A stretch of 64,000 nucleotides of DNA from Chiridota heheva (GCA_020152595.1 JAIGNY010001695.1:87001-151000); one strand, 5' to 3'. Numbered from the stretch's first letter, positions 43,900 through 57,500 are shown. Notes: generated by a model not told the origin, from the sequence alone. Numbers and translations: made by a program.

Positions 43900-44395
43900 T
43901 CCCCACTCTTCATCATAGACGTCAAGTTGCCGCCAAAACTCTTCTTTACAAGATGTACACAAGCTTGAGCCCTTCAGACCTAAAGGCCAAGCTTCCTCAG
44001 CCAAATTGGATGAAGAACCCGCTCCAGTCTGTCTATGCCAACTCATGCACTCACTGAACCTGTCTCAAGAACCTATTCCATTGGCAGGAGTTTCATCCAC
44101 ACTGCAGTCCAAGCTTGGAACAGTCTCCCAGACTGCGTTGTTAGAGAGATTCAAGACAAAGGGGTCCGGTCATTCAAGACAAAGGGGTCCGGTCATTCAA
44201 GACAAAGGGGTCCAGTCATTCAAGGCGCTGGTGCATCAACATCCTCTCCCAGCACCATTGCAGACGATTATTTCTATTCCATCCCTAAGCTGCTGTGACC
44301 CATTGCTTGGCCCATGAGGACATCTCTTATAGTGTCTTGTTGCTTATACTTGTGTTTGCCCTGGTCATACCTCATGTGATATTGTTCACCTCACA
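43900..44395 (+). mobile_element. non-LTR retrotransposon 3' end of ORF2 (plus strand)
   Basis: RT-end signature on the plus strand: SRTYSIGRSFIHTAVQAWNS followed by LPDCVVREIQDKGV and RSFKALVHQHL-like text, as in 'R....g..F...A...WNSLP..v....i..FK..L..HL' of Jockey/CR1-type LINEs. Within it a 26-base piece (GGGGTCCGGTCATTCAAGAC...) is repeated three times at 44159-44222. The preceding text has stops. It is the only LINE here facing against the gene. Confidence 0.75.
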
Positions 44396-44396
44396 A

Positions 44397-44420
44397 TGAA
44401 TATATATATATATATATATT
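44397..44420. repeat. (TA)n microsatellite
   Basis: About 11 TA pairs followed by a T run, at the 3' end of the plus-strand LINE fragment, possibly its tail. Confidence 0.85.
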
Positions 44421-44469
44421 TTTTAAAGCATCCTTGTGGCATGATGCAATTATTTGTTCATTCATATCT

Positions 44470-44990
44470 TTACCAAACTACCATCCTGTCCCACATACCA
44501 ACCCACCCTGTCTCACATGCTGACCCACCCTGTCCCATATGCCAACATGCCCTGCCAACCCACCCTATCCCACAAGCCAACCCATCCTGTCCAACATGCC
44601 AACCCACCCAACAAACGTTTTGTGTTATTTTTCATTATATAATTCATTTAAAATCCAGATGAATCCAACATGCCATCCCATTTCTGTCCCACATGCTACC
44701 CCACCTGCTCTAAATACAATTCCACCCTGTCCCACATAAAATCCCAACCTCATCCTAATTCTTACATCTATTTATCATCATGTCATCTTCTACCCAACAT
44801 TCCACTTATTGTTTAATTTCTTTGCATACCCAAGACACCAAATATAAAATTCATATTATAATAGCTATTCATGTCAGGAATATCATTATCATAGCAAACA
44901 AATTTCTGGAGAAATCTTTTGCTTACTTCTTCATTCATCCCAAGACTAATATGTTAAGTGCTATTCATGTCAAAATTCCATTATTATAAC
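44470..44990. repeat. degenerate 22-bp minisatellite, paralogue of 35.3 kb
   Basis: TGTCCCACATGC.AACCCACCC-type units, then TTCTTACATCTATTTATCAT and CTACCCAACATTCCACTT, the same flank as at about 35765-35810. After it, 'CTATTCATGTCA..A(A/T)ATT(A/C)' recurs at 44868 and 44961. Confidence 0.72.
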
Positions 44991-45253
44991 AGACTCATCC
45001 AAACACTAACCAACAAATAAAAAACTATAATAAAAATTTGACTACGCCACATGATTTTGAATTTTTAGGACTATATGCACTTTAATGCAACGTTGTGATT
45101 GAATGAATGAATGGAAAAACATTCTGCTTTTCCCTTCAGTAAATCAATTATTTTTCAAACATATGGCAAGATCGATCACTTCAACCAAACCAAATCACAT
45201 GTTATATTGACATTGAGATTAGTGAGTGGCTTGCCACTGTTCCCCAGACTTAC

Positions 45254-45326
45254 CCTCTTTCAGCCCAAGAATCTTGTACCTTGGTTGCACAGCATATGAT
45301 GCATACCTACACCTCAATGTGCCATC
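45254..45326 (-). CDS. VPS13D: VPS13D-like small exon: end of beta-trefoil segment
   Basis: This 73-base exon has acceptor TACTACCTCCAG and donor GAGG|GTAAGT. It reads DGTLRCRYASYAVQP... for 24 codons plus one base. Joined to the previous exon it gives WTFESDGTLRC, the usual QxW-x-x-x-DGxL/I strand pair of a beta-trefoil. The spare G plus AT from the next exon makes Asp. It lies between the 7.3-kb 56-bp array and a LINE-rich intron, and is easy to miss because it is so short. Confidence 0.8.
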
Positions 45327-45769
45327 CTGGAGGTAGTAAAAAACAAAACGAAACAAAATTCAGAGATGTCAAAAAGACATATTCATCAATCCGACCAAAC
45401 AAAAAAGGAGAGAGAGAGAGAAGGAGAAAAGACAAAACGTTATTAAGGAATATGACAATCAAGTAACTGCAGTTGGCCCTTGTCGGACTGCATGGGACTG
45501 CAGGGGAACTGCGCTTCACTCAATTTCAGTCTGACAAGGGTTAATAGTAAAATAACCTTTTTCAATTGATTTGTGTTATTTCTTTGCTGTATATTAGCAA
45601 AGTACAGTACGATTGACCAAATGCTCTTTGCTTTCTTAGATGTGAGCAATCTGCAAAAGCCTTATTCAAAAATTTTCCTTCAAGTTAGGAAACAGGCATT
45701 TATTTAACGGGCATGGATCGCTGAATATTTTTCTGAACATTTATAAATGAGCTGTTTCTAAGGATTTAT

Positions 45770-48700
45770 TGGTCACACACCAATGCCCAAATCCCAAGTA
45801 CCCATCACAGCCAATGCAAGTTATATTCTTTCCAGCACACACACACATCCCCAGAGTACCAATCACAGCCAATACACGTTATATTCTCTCCAGCATACAC
45901 ACATCCCCTGAGTACCAATCACAGCCAATACAAGTTATATTCTCTCTAGCACACACACATCCCCTGAGTACCAATCACAGCCAATACACGTTATATTCTC
46001 TCCAGCACACACACACACATCCCCTGAGTACCAATCACAGCCAATACAAGTTATATTCTCTCTAGCACACACACATCCCTTGAGTACCAATCACAGCCAA
46101 TACACATTATATTCTCTCCAGCATACACACATCCCCTGAGTACCAATCACAGCCAATACACGTTATATTCTCTCTAGCACACACACATCCCTTGAGTACC
46201 AATCACAGCCAATACACATTATATTCTCTCCAGCATACACACATCCCCTGAGTACCAATCACAGACAATACACGTTATATTCTCTCTAGCACACACACCT
46301 CCCCTGAGTACCAATCACAGCCAATACAAGTTATATTCTCTCTAGCACACACACATCCCCTGAGTACCAATCACAGCCAATACAAGTTATATTCTCTCTA
46401 GCACACACACATCCCCTGAGTACCAATCACAGCCAATACCGTTATATTCTCTCCAGCACACACACATCCCCTGAGTACCAATCACAGCCAATACCGTTAT
46501 ATTCTCTCCAGCACACACACATCCCCTGAGTACCAATCACAGCCAATACACGTTATATTCTCTCTAGCACACACACATCCCCTGAGTACCAATCACAGCC
46601 AATACACGTTATATTCTCTCCAGCACACACACATCCCCTGAGTACCAATCACAGCCAATACACATTATATTCTCTCCAGCATACACACATCCCCTGAGTA
46701 CCAATCACAGACAATACACGTTATATTCTCTCTAGCACACACACCTCCCCTGAGTACCAATCACAGCCAATACAAGTTATATTCTCTCTAGCACACACAC
46801 ATCCCCTGAGTACCAATCACAGCCAATACAAGTTATATTCTCTCTAGCACACACACATTCTCTGAGTACCAATCACAGCCAATACACGTTACATTCTCTC
46901 TAGCACACACACATCCCCTGAGTACCAATCACAGCCAATACACGTTATATTCTCTCTAGCACACACACATCCCTTGAGTACCAATCACAGCCAATACACA
47001 TTATATTCTCTCCAGCATACACACATCCCCTGAGTACCAATCACAGACAATACACGTTATATTCTCTCTAGCACACACACCTCCCCTGAGTACCAATCAC
47101 AGCCAATACAAGTTATATTCTCTCTAGCACACACACATCCCCTGAGTACCAATCACAGCCAATACAAGTTATATTCTCTCTAGCACACACACATCCCCTG
47201 ATGCCAATCACAGCCAATACACGCTATATTCTCTCCAGCACACACACATTCTCTGAGTACCAATCACAGCCAATACACGTTATATTCTCTCTAGCACACA
47301 CACATCCCCTGATGCCAATCACAGCCAATACACGTTATATTCTCTCCAGCACACACACATCCCCTGAGTAACAATCACAGCCAATACAAGTTATATTCTC
47401 TCTAGCACACACACATCCCCTGAGTACCAATCACAGCCAATACAAGTTATATTCTCTCTAGCACACACACATCCCCTGATGCCAATCACAGCCAATACAC
47501 GTTATATTCTCTCCAGCACACACACATCCCCTGAGTACCAATCACAGCCAATACCGTTATATTCTCTCCAGCACACACACATCCCCTGAGTACCAATCAC
47601 AGCCAATACCGTTATATTCTCTCCAGCACACACATCCCCTGAGTACCAATCACAGCCAATACACGTTATATTCTCTCTAGCACACACACATCCCCTGAGT
47701 ACCAATCACAGCCAATACACGTTATATTCTCTCCAGCACACACACATCCCCTGAGTACCAATCACAGCCAATACACGTTATATTCTCTCCAGCACACACA
47801 CATCCCCTGAGTACCAATCACAGCCAATACACGTTATATTCTCTCCAGCACACACACATCCCCTGAGTACCAATCACAGGCAATACACGTTATATTCTCT
47901 CTAGCACACACACATCCCCTGAGTACCAATCACAGCCAATACAAGTTATATTCTCTCCAGCACACACACATCCCCTGAGTACCAATCACAGCCAATACAC
48001 GTTATATTCTCTCCAGCACACACACCTCCCTGAGTACCAATCACAGCCAATACACGTTATATTCTCTCTAGCACACACACACATCCCCTGAGTACCAATC
48101 ACAGCCAATACACTTTATATTCTCTCCAGCACACACACATTCCCTGAGTACCAATCACAGCCAATACACGTTATATTCTCTCCAGCACACACTTATCCCC
48201 TGACTACCAATCACAGCCAAAACACGTTATATTCTCTCTAGCACACACACACACATCCCCTGAGTACCAATCACAGCCAATACACGTTATATTCTCTCCA
48301 GCACACACACATATCCCCTGACTACCAATCACAGCCAATACACGTTACATTCTCTCTAGCACACACACATCCCCAGAGTACCAATCACAGCCAATACACG
48401 TTATACTCTCTCCAGCACACACACATCCCCTGAGTACCAATCACAGCCAATACAAGTTATATTCTCTCCAGCACACACACATCCCCTGAGTACCAATCAC
48501 AGCCAATACACGTTATATTCTCTCTAGCACACACACATCCCCTGAGTACCAATCACAGCCAATGCAAGTTATATTCTCTCTAGCACACACACACATCCCC
48601 TGAGTACCAATCACAGCCAATACACGTTATATTCTCTCCAGCACACACACCTCCCCTGAGTACCAATCACAGCCAATACCGTTATATTCTCTCTAGCACA

Positions 48701-51700
48701 CACACATTCCCTGAGTACCAATCACAGCCAATACAAGTTATATTCTCTCCAGCACACACACATCCCCTGAGTACCAATCACAGCCAATACACGTTATATT
48801 CTCTCTAGCACACACACATCCCCTGAGTACCAATCACAGCCAATGCAAGTTATATTCTCTCTAGCACACACACACATCCCCTGAGTACCAATCACAGCCA
48901 ATACACATTATATTCTCTCCAGCACACACCTCCCCTGAGTACCAATCACAGCCAATACACGTTATATTCTCTCTAGCACTCACACATCCCCTGAGTACCA
49001 ATCACAGCCAATGCAAGTTATATTCTCTCTAGCACACACACATCCCCTGAGTACCAATCACAGCCAATACACGTTATATTCTCTCCAGCACACACACCTC
49101 CCCTGAGTACCAATCACAGCCAATACCGTTATATTCTCTCTAGCACACACACATCCCCTGAGTACCAATCAGAGCCAATACACGTTATATTCTCTCCAGC
49201 ACACACACATTCTCTGAGTACCAATCACAGCCAATACATGTTATATTCTCTCCAGCACACACATCCCCTGATGCCAATCACAGCCAATACACGTTATATT
49301 CTCTCCAGCACACACACATCCCCTGAGTACCAATCACAGCAAGTACTGTACACGTTATATTCTCTCTAGCACACACACATCCCCTGATGCCAATCACAGC
49401 CAATACACGTTATATTCTCTCCAGAACACACACCTCCCCTGAGTACCAATCACAGCCAATACAAGTTATATTCTCTCTAGCACACACACATCCCCGGAGT
49501 ACCAATCACAGCCAATACAAGTTATATTCTCTCTAGCACACACACATCCCCTGATGCCAATCACAGCCAATACACGCTATATTCTCTCCAGCACACACAC
49601 ATTCTCTGAGTACCAATCACAGCCAATACACGTTATATTCTCTCTAGCACACACACATCCCCTGATGCCAATCACAGCCAATACACGTTATATTCTCTCC
49701 AGCACACACACATCCCCTGAGTACCAATCACAGCCAATACAAGTTATATTCTCTCTAGCACACACACATCCCCTGAGTACCAATCACAGCCAATACAAGT
49801 TATATTCTCTCTAGCACACACACATCCCCTGATGCCAATCACAGCCAATACACGTTATATTCTCTCCAGCACACACACATCCCCTGAGTACCAATCACAG
49901 CCAATACCGTTATATTCTCTCCAGCACACACACATCCCCTGAGTACCAATCACAGCCAATACCGTTATATTCTCTCCAGCACACACACATCCCCTGAGTA
50001 CCAATCACAGCCAATACACGTTATATTCTCTCTAGCACACACACATCCCCTGAGTACCAATCACAGCCAATACACGTTATATTCTCTCCAGCACACACAC
50101 ATCCCCTGAGTACCAATCACAGCCAATACACGTTATATTCTCTCCAGCACACACACATCCCCTGAGTACCAATCACAGCCAATACACGTTATATTCTCTC
50201 CAGCACACACACATCCCCTGAGTACCAATCACAGGCAATACACGTTATATTCTCTCTAGCACACACACATCCCCTGAGTACCAATCACAGCCAATACAAG
50301 TTATATTCTCTCCAGCACACACACATCCCCTGAGTACCAATCACAGCCAATACACGTTATATTCTCTCCAGCACACACACCTCCCCTGAGTACCAATCAC
50401 AGCCAATACACGTTATATTCTCTCTAGCACACACACACATCCCCTGAGTACCAATCACAGCCAATACACTTTATATTCTCTCCAGCACACACACATTCCC
50501 TGAGTACCAATCACAGCCAATACACGTTATATTCTCTCCAGCACACACTTATCCCCTGACTACCAATCACAGCCAAAACACGTTATATTCTCTCTAGCAC
50601 ACACACACACATCCCCTGAGTACCAATCACAGCCAATACACGTTATATTCTCTCCAGCACACACACATATCCCCTGACTACCAATCACAGCCAATACACG
50701 TTACATTCTCTCTAGCACACACACATCCCCAGAGTACCAATCACAGCCAATACACGTTATACTCTCTCCAGCACACACACATCCCTGAGTACCAATCACA
50801 GCCAATACAAGTTATATTCTCTCCAGCACACACACATCCCCTGAGTACCAATCACAGCCAATACACGTTATATTCTCTCTAGCACACACACATCCCCTGA
50901 GTACCAATCACAGCCAATGCAAGTTATATTCTCTCTAGCACACACACACATCCCCTGAGTACCAATCACAGCCAATACACGTTATATTCTCTCCAGCACA
51001 CACCTCCCCTGAGTACCAATCACAGCCAATACCGTTATATTCTCTCTAGCACACACACATTCCTGAGTACCAATCACAGCCAATACAAGTTATATTCTCT
51101 CCAGCACACACATCCCCTGAGTACCAATCACAGCCAATACACGTTATATTCTCTCTAGCACACACACATCCCCTGAGTACCAATCACAGCCAATGCAAGT
51201 TATATTCTCTCTAGCACACACACACATCCCCTGAGTACCAATCACAGCCAATACACATTATATTCTCTCCAGCACACACACCTCCCCTGAGTACCAATCA
51301 CAGCCAATACACGTTATATTCTCTCTAGCACTCACACATCCCCTGAGTACCAATCACAGCCAATGCAAGTTATATTCTCTCTAGCACACACACACATCCC
51401 CTGAGTACCAATCACAGCCAATACACGTTATATTCTCTCCAGCACACACACCTCCCCTGAGTACCAATCACAGCCAATACCGTTATATTCTCTCTAGCAC
51501 ACACACATCCCCTGAGTACCAATCAGAGCCAATACACGTTATATTCTCTCCAGCACACACACATTCTCTGAGTACCAATCACAGCCAATACATGTTATAT
51601 TCTCTCCAGCACACACACATCCCCTGATGCCAATCACAGCCAATACACGTTATATTCTCTCCAGCACACACACATCCCCTGAGTACCAATCACAGCAAGT

Positions 51701-53096
51701 ACTGTACACGTTATATTCTCTCTAGCACACACACATCCCCTGATGCCAATCACAGCCAATACACGTTATATTCTCTCCAGAACACACACATCCCGTGAGT
51801 ACCAATCACAGCCAATACATGTTATATTCTCTCCAGCACACACACATCCCCTGATGCCAATCACAGCCAATACACGTTATATTCTCTCCAGCACACACAC
51901 ATCCCCTGAGTACCAATCACAGCAAGTACTGTACACGTTATATTCTCTCTAGCACACACACATCCCCTGAATACCAATCACAGCCAATACACGTTATATT
52001 CTCTCCAGCACACACACATCCCCTGATGCCAATCACAGCCAATACACGTTATATTCTCTCCAGCACACACACCTCCCCTGAGTACCAATCACAGCCAATA
52101 CACGCTATATTCTCTCCAGCACACACACATTCTCTGAGTACCAATCACAGCCAATACACGTTATATTCTCTCCAGCACACACACATCCCCTGAGTACCAA
52201 TCACAGCCAATACACGTTATATTCTCTCCAGCACACACACATCCCCTGAGTACCAATCACAGCCAATGCAAGTTATATTCTCTCTAGCACACACACACAT
52301 CCCCTGAGTACCAATCACAGCCAATACACGTTATATTCTCTCCAGCACACACACCTCCCCTGAGTACCAATCACAGCCAATACCGTTATATTCTCTCTAG
52401 CACACACACATCCCCTGAGTACCAATCAGAGCCAATACACGTTATATTCTCTCCAGCACACACACATTCTCTGAGTACCAATCACAGCCAATACATGTTA
52501 TATTCTCTCCAGCACACACACATCCCCTGATGCCAATCACAGCCAATACACGTTATATTCTCTCCAGCACACACACCTCCCCTGAGTACCAATCACAGCC
52601 AATACACGCTATATTCTCTCCAGCACACACACATTCTCTGAGTACCAATCACAGCCAATACACGTTATATTCTCTCCAGCACACACACATCCCCTGAGTA
52701 CCAATCACAGCCAATACACGTTATATTCTCTCCAGCACACACACATCCCCTGAGTACCAATCACAGGCAATACACGTTATATTCTCTCCAGCACACACAC
52801 ATCCCCTGACTACCAATCACAGCCAATACACGTTATATTCTCTCTAGCACACACACACATCCCCTGAGTACCAATCACAGCCGATACACGTTATATTCTC
52901 TCCAGCACACACACACACATCTCCTGAGTACCAATCACAGCCAATACACATTATATTCTCTCTAGCACACACACATTCCCTGAGTACCAATCACAGCCAA
53001 TACACGTTATACTCTCTCCAGCACACACACACACACACATCCCCTGACTACCAATCACAGCCAATACAAGTTATATTCTCTCCAGCACACACACAC
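45770..53096. repeat. 56-bp minisatellite, 7.3 kb, about 130 copies
   Basis: The unit is CCAATCACAGCCAATACACG, TTATATTCTCTCCAGCACAC, ACACATCCCCTGAGTA. Variants: CTAGC for CCAGC, ACAAG or ACCG for ACACG, CTGATGCC for CTGAGTACC, and changes in the (CA)n run. Each unit holds two CCAAT boxes. The gene-sense strand reads (TG)4-6 once per unit. Higher-order copies: markers such as AGCAAGTACTGTACACG (49336 and 51692) and ACACTTATCCCCTGAC (48189 and 50545) recur 2356 bases apart, and smaller blocks recur near 46.2, 46.67 and 47.0 kb. It fills most of an intron. Confidence 0.97.
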
Positions 53097-53556
53097 ACCA
53101 GAAATTTGCCCTATAATAGAAGCTGTACTTTGGACGGGCATGTACTGTACTGGCACGTATCGATCACGCCAGGGAAAGATATCAAAATATCTAGCTTTTT
53201 AGTGTCTCCATACTCCCACTATGAATACTTTTCTTAAGCTTAAATGTATTTGCTGAATGTAAATTTTGTGGTAATTGTGCTATATTTAATTTCTTGATGT
53301 ATGAAAGATATATATTTGTGTAAATTTAAATAACATTTCTCTTCTTTTTTTTTTACAAATGAAGAAACTTGAAATGCTGCCGATGTTTTCTCCAATTCTT
53401 TTAGGCCTAACTTTCAAATTATGAAAAAACATATTTTGATGTAATCATCTCTACCTCATTTGTTTCTTTTTGATTGGGGAAGCTGTTGGTGTGGACAGAG
53501 GCACACTGAAAACGTGCTGTGTGCTTCTTTGCATTTATGTTCCTTCAAAATAAACA

Positions 53557-53896
53557 TACCGTATTCGACGTAAACCCAGGGGCACCTATAAAAATACAAC
53601 TGTACCACTTTTCAGGCGCAAAGTTTCTTCCTAACAAATGCCAATGCCCAGGATTTACATACAGTGCAAACTCAGTGAAACAAAGGGAAAGATAGCCCTA
53701 TTCTAAGTATTTATCACAAATTTATTTTCCTCGTATCAACAGGGATTTAGGCTAGTGTACAAAAAAGGTATGGAACATAAAGACATATAAACAGCATTCA
53801 TTATATATTGATGTTGGGATATGTTATCAGTCAAAAAATGTTGGGTGGCCACTTATTAGAGAGGGAAGGGGGGTGCTTATTACGTCGAATATGGTA
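53557..53896. mobile_element. MITE, TACCATATTCGACGTAA-end family, copy 2
   Basis: TACCGTATTCGACGTAA at the left and its inverse TTACGTCGAATATGGTA at the right form 17-bp TIRs with one mismatch. Inner phrases match the copy at 9515-9813. It lies about 50 bases downstream of the donor of the 53949-54173 exon. Confidence 0.82.
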
Positions 53897-53948
53897 AGTA
53901 ATTTTGTCTCTTCTTCTTTTTAATTTTCTCAAGGAATCTTTTTCTTAC

Positions 53949-54173
53949 CGATTCAAATGTCCATCGCTGGGTAAGACCCCTCGCAGGGTCTTGCTTCTTG
54001 AGGACCAATGTGCTACATCCATTCAGGACTGGCCCTGTTGTGCTGATGTCCAGGATCAATCCCTGTCTGTAATGACGACCGGGGGAGTTGGGATCCCTGG
54101 GAGGGGTGAAAGCTTCGTTTTGCAGCATGCCATCTTCTGTAATTCTCCACAGCTGGCTTCTCCTTCCTGGTTC
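53949..54173 (-). CDS. VPS13D: VPS13D-like exon: ricin-type beta-trefoil-like segment
   Basis: This is a clean 75-codon, phase 0-0 exon with acceptor CCTCCTTACAG and donor TCG|GTAAG. It starts EPGRRSQLWRITEDGMLQNE and ends GLTQRWTFES. The Q-L-W and Q-R-W motifs, each followed by a 'xxDGxL' turn (the second is completed by the next exon), and the hydrophobic LILDIS strand are ricin B/beta-trefoil features. Among VPS13 paralogues, such a lectin-like fold is described for VPS13D. Sugar binding cannot be judged from the sequence. Confidence 0.85.
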
Positions 54174-54179
54174 CTGTAA

Positions 54180-54555
54180 GGAGGAAATATAATCAATGGA
54201 TTGATTGATTGGCTGACTGGGGGATTTATTGATTAATTGATCATGAGAATTTGGATTAAATTTGATGTGTGGTGTTATTATTACATAAGGATCATGTGAT
54301 TTTGTTTAGGGTGTATTGATACAAGGGAAGGGCAGACAAGGAGGGGATGTGGATGTATAGGATAAGGTTTGTCAAGATACAGTTAAACTTTCCAATGGAA
54401 TGTGATAAACAATTTATTCATGCCATGAAAAGAAATCCAACAATCAATTTTCTGGACTCATTGAATATCAAATTAAGTGGTCTCTACTATCAAGGTACTA
54501 AAAACAATTAATTTCTGCCATGAATGGAAAATGATGGAATGTAAATCTTCACTAA
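54180..54555. other. intron sequence, nothing recognised
   Basis: Short (GATT)n-like stretch near 54195-54240; otherwise plain AT-rich intron. Confidence 0.4.
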
Positions 54556-54557
54556 TG

Positions 54558-57500
54558 GTTTGATTTGGTTTGTTGATGTTTAACGGCATCACGACAGTCA
54601 GAGTCAAATGTGCCAAGAGGGTGCTAATAAATTATGGTGTAAGATTTAGGATAGTGAGGAAAGGAAGGTTTGTAAGGGAGAAAAGGGGGAAAAACAGAAA
54701 GAGACACAAAAAAAAAGGAGGTAAGTACTACATAAGGTTAGGTGTAGAAAGGGGGAAGGGGGAAGTTAAATGTGGTGGAAGAGGTTGTTGTTGAGGAGTA
54801 AGTTGATGTTCGAGGAAGAATTGTTTTCGAAAAGGTCCGAGATTGAGGATAGCGAGGACAGAAGAGATCTGGAGTTCTGGTTTTGGGGGCATGTTAGGAA
54901 GATATGCTCGATGGAGAGATCAGTGTTACAAGTGGGGCAGAGAGGGGTAGGGGAGCCGGATAAGAGATGGGAGTTGAGTGAGAGAGGAGTGGCTGAGGCG
55001 GATGCGGGTGACAATGATGTCTTCTCTGCGGTTGGGACTGTGCAGAGGGGTGTTGGTCCCGACTTTGGGTTTGATGTTGTAGAGTTTGTTACTTGTTTCA
55101 TGATTCCAGGAGTTTTGCCAGGTTTTTTTATGTCTTTGGAGATGGAGAAACGGAGGTCTGAGTGTGGAATAGAAAAAAAGGAGAGATGATGTTTGACAGA
55201 GCTTTGTTGGCGGTTCTGATTGGCTCTCTCGTTGCCAGGGATGCCGACATGGCTGGGAATTTAGATGATAATATTCTTTCCAAGGAGGAGAGAGTGTAGG
55301 GTTTGTTAAGGATTTGTAGAATGAGAGGGTTGGGCCAAAGCATGTTGAGGATGCCAGTAAGGACGGATTTAGAGTCAGAGAAGATGACGAAACGGGGGCA
55401 GAACGAGAGTTCTATGAAGTTTAAGGCTAGGAGGATGGCTTTCGGCTCGGCAGAGTAGATAGAGGTGCCATCGGGTAAACTTAAGGAGAGGGTGAGACCG
55501 GGACAGGCAGAGGAGGCTGCAGAAGAGCCTTCTCGTGTGTGAAGAGGAAGGAGTAGTCGTGGAAATGTCTACTGAGTTGGCAGTATTTGGAGTGGAAGAA
55601 GGCTGGGTTGTGAAGAGCTTTCATAAAGGAGTAAAGTTACACCTTGAGGAGGAGAGGAGGGGGGGGGGGGGTGAATAGTCCAAATGGGTGTAGGTGGGAT
55701 GGTGTATCTGGCGATCAAGAAAATGCTAATGTTGGCTTTTGCGAAGTGGGAGTGCATCCGAATCCCGAAAGGTGGGAGGATGCGTTTGTTGAAATTGAAG
55801 AGGTTGGTGAAGGCGGGAGAATGGATGGAATGGAAGCAAGGGTTACGTGGATCAGTGAGGATGCGGAGAGCAAAGGAGAAGCCGGCCTTCGTGCAAGGGA
55901 GGTCGAAGGGGAGTTCATTGGCCTCGACGTGGAGACTGGTGATAGGGGAAGTGTGAGTGGCGCCAAAGCAAAGCCTTAGGGCAGTGTTCTCAGTGACCTC
56001 CAGGTGTTTCAAGTAAAATTTACAGGCGGAGGCGAATATGAAATTGCCATAGTCCAGCCTGGATCTGAGGAGGCAGCAGTATAAGGTGAGCAGAGTGGGC
56101 CGACTTGCTCCCCAGTCAGCGCTTGAGAGGACCTTGAGGAGATAGGATTTTGTGGCATTTTGCTTAGAGAGAATTGCTCTGGGGAAGATAGGAAAGTTTG
56201 GAGTCGAGAGTGATTCCGAGGAAGAGAGAATTGTCTTTACTGGGGATTATGGAATCTTTGAGGCGGAGATTGGGGTGGAGAGAGAAGGAGTTGCTGTTGT
56301 TAAAATGGATGAGAACAGTTTTGTCTTTTGAGAAGTTGAAACTGTTAGAGTCGCTCTAGTGAGCCAGACTATCCAAACAGTGTTGTAGGTGTTTTTGGAG
56401 AGTATGGAAGCATGGAGAGGATGAGTAGATAGTGAAATCGTCTTCATAGAGAGAGCTTTTGATGTTGGGGGTGAGAGTTTTGGTGATGCTGCTAATTTTG
56501 AGGATAAAGAGAGTGAGGGAGAGGATGCTGCCTTGGGGGATACCCAGGTGTTGGGTGTACCTTTGGGAGTAGATCTTACCAATGCATATTCAGAAGTGGC
56601 GGGAGTGGAGGAAGTTCTAGATGAAGGTGGGGAGGGAGCCTCTGAGACCAGAGGAGTGGAGATCCTTGAGGACACCATACCACCACATAGTGTCGAAGGC
56701 TTTTTCAAGGTCGAAGAAGATAAAGATGGCGTGATGATTTCTGATGAAGGCTTCACGGATGAAGGTGTCGAGTTTGAGGACGTGGTCCAGGCTGTTTTTT
56801 TCTTCTGAAGCCAGTTTGAGTGGGGTAGAGGATTGAGTTCCTCTCCAGGTACCAGCAGAGTCTGTACTTGACCATACGTTCCATGATCTTACAGAGGCAG
56901 GAGGTAAGAGCAATGGGTCTGTAGTTTTTTAGGTTGGATCTATCTTTGTTAGTTTTGGGGATTGGGGTGATGATGGCCTCTCTCCAAGTAATGGGGAAAG
57001 AATTTGAGGACCACAGATAATTGTAAATCTTGAGGGGATTTTTGAGTAGATTGTAGTGGATGCCATCAGAACTTGAGAGGACCCAGATTTTTTGAATGCG
57101 GACGAGAGCTCAAAGAAGGTGAAGGGGAGATTGTAGTTTTCTGAATGTTGGACTGGAAGTTAAGAGGATTCTTTTCGGCCTCGATTTTATGTTTGCGGAA
57201 GGAGTGAAAAAGATTGTCATTTGAGGAGGTATTGGCAAACGTGGAGGCCAGGCAGTTGGTGATGTCTTTGAGGTTGGTGATTTTGGTGTTGTTGTGGATG
57301 AGGTGAGAGGATGTTGTTGGAGGAGCTTTTCCTTTTGAAGTTTCGGATCATATTCCAGACCTTGGAGGGTGCGGTCTAGAGATCCAGGGACGAGACATAG
57401 GTTTCCCAGAAGACTTTTTTTGCTGCAGAGTTTAATGGTCATCCTGGCTTTGGCTCTAAGAATGCGAAAGTTGTCAAGGTTCTGAGGTATGGGTGGGTTT

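Noticed and set aside
45770-53096. CRISPR array (regular repeats of about 56 bp)
   Set aside because: There are no unique spacers: the whole unit repeats, the DNA is animal nuclear DNA and no cas genes exist. It is a minisatellite.
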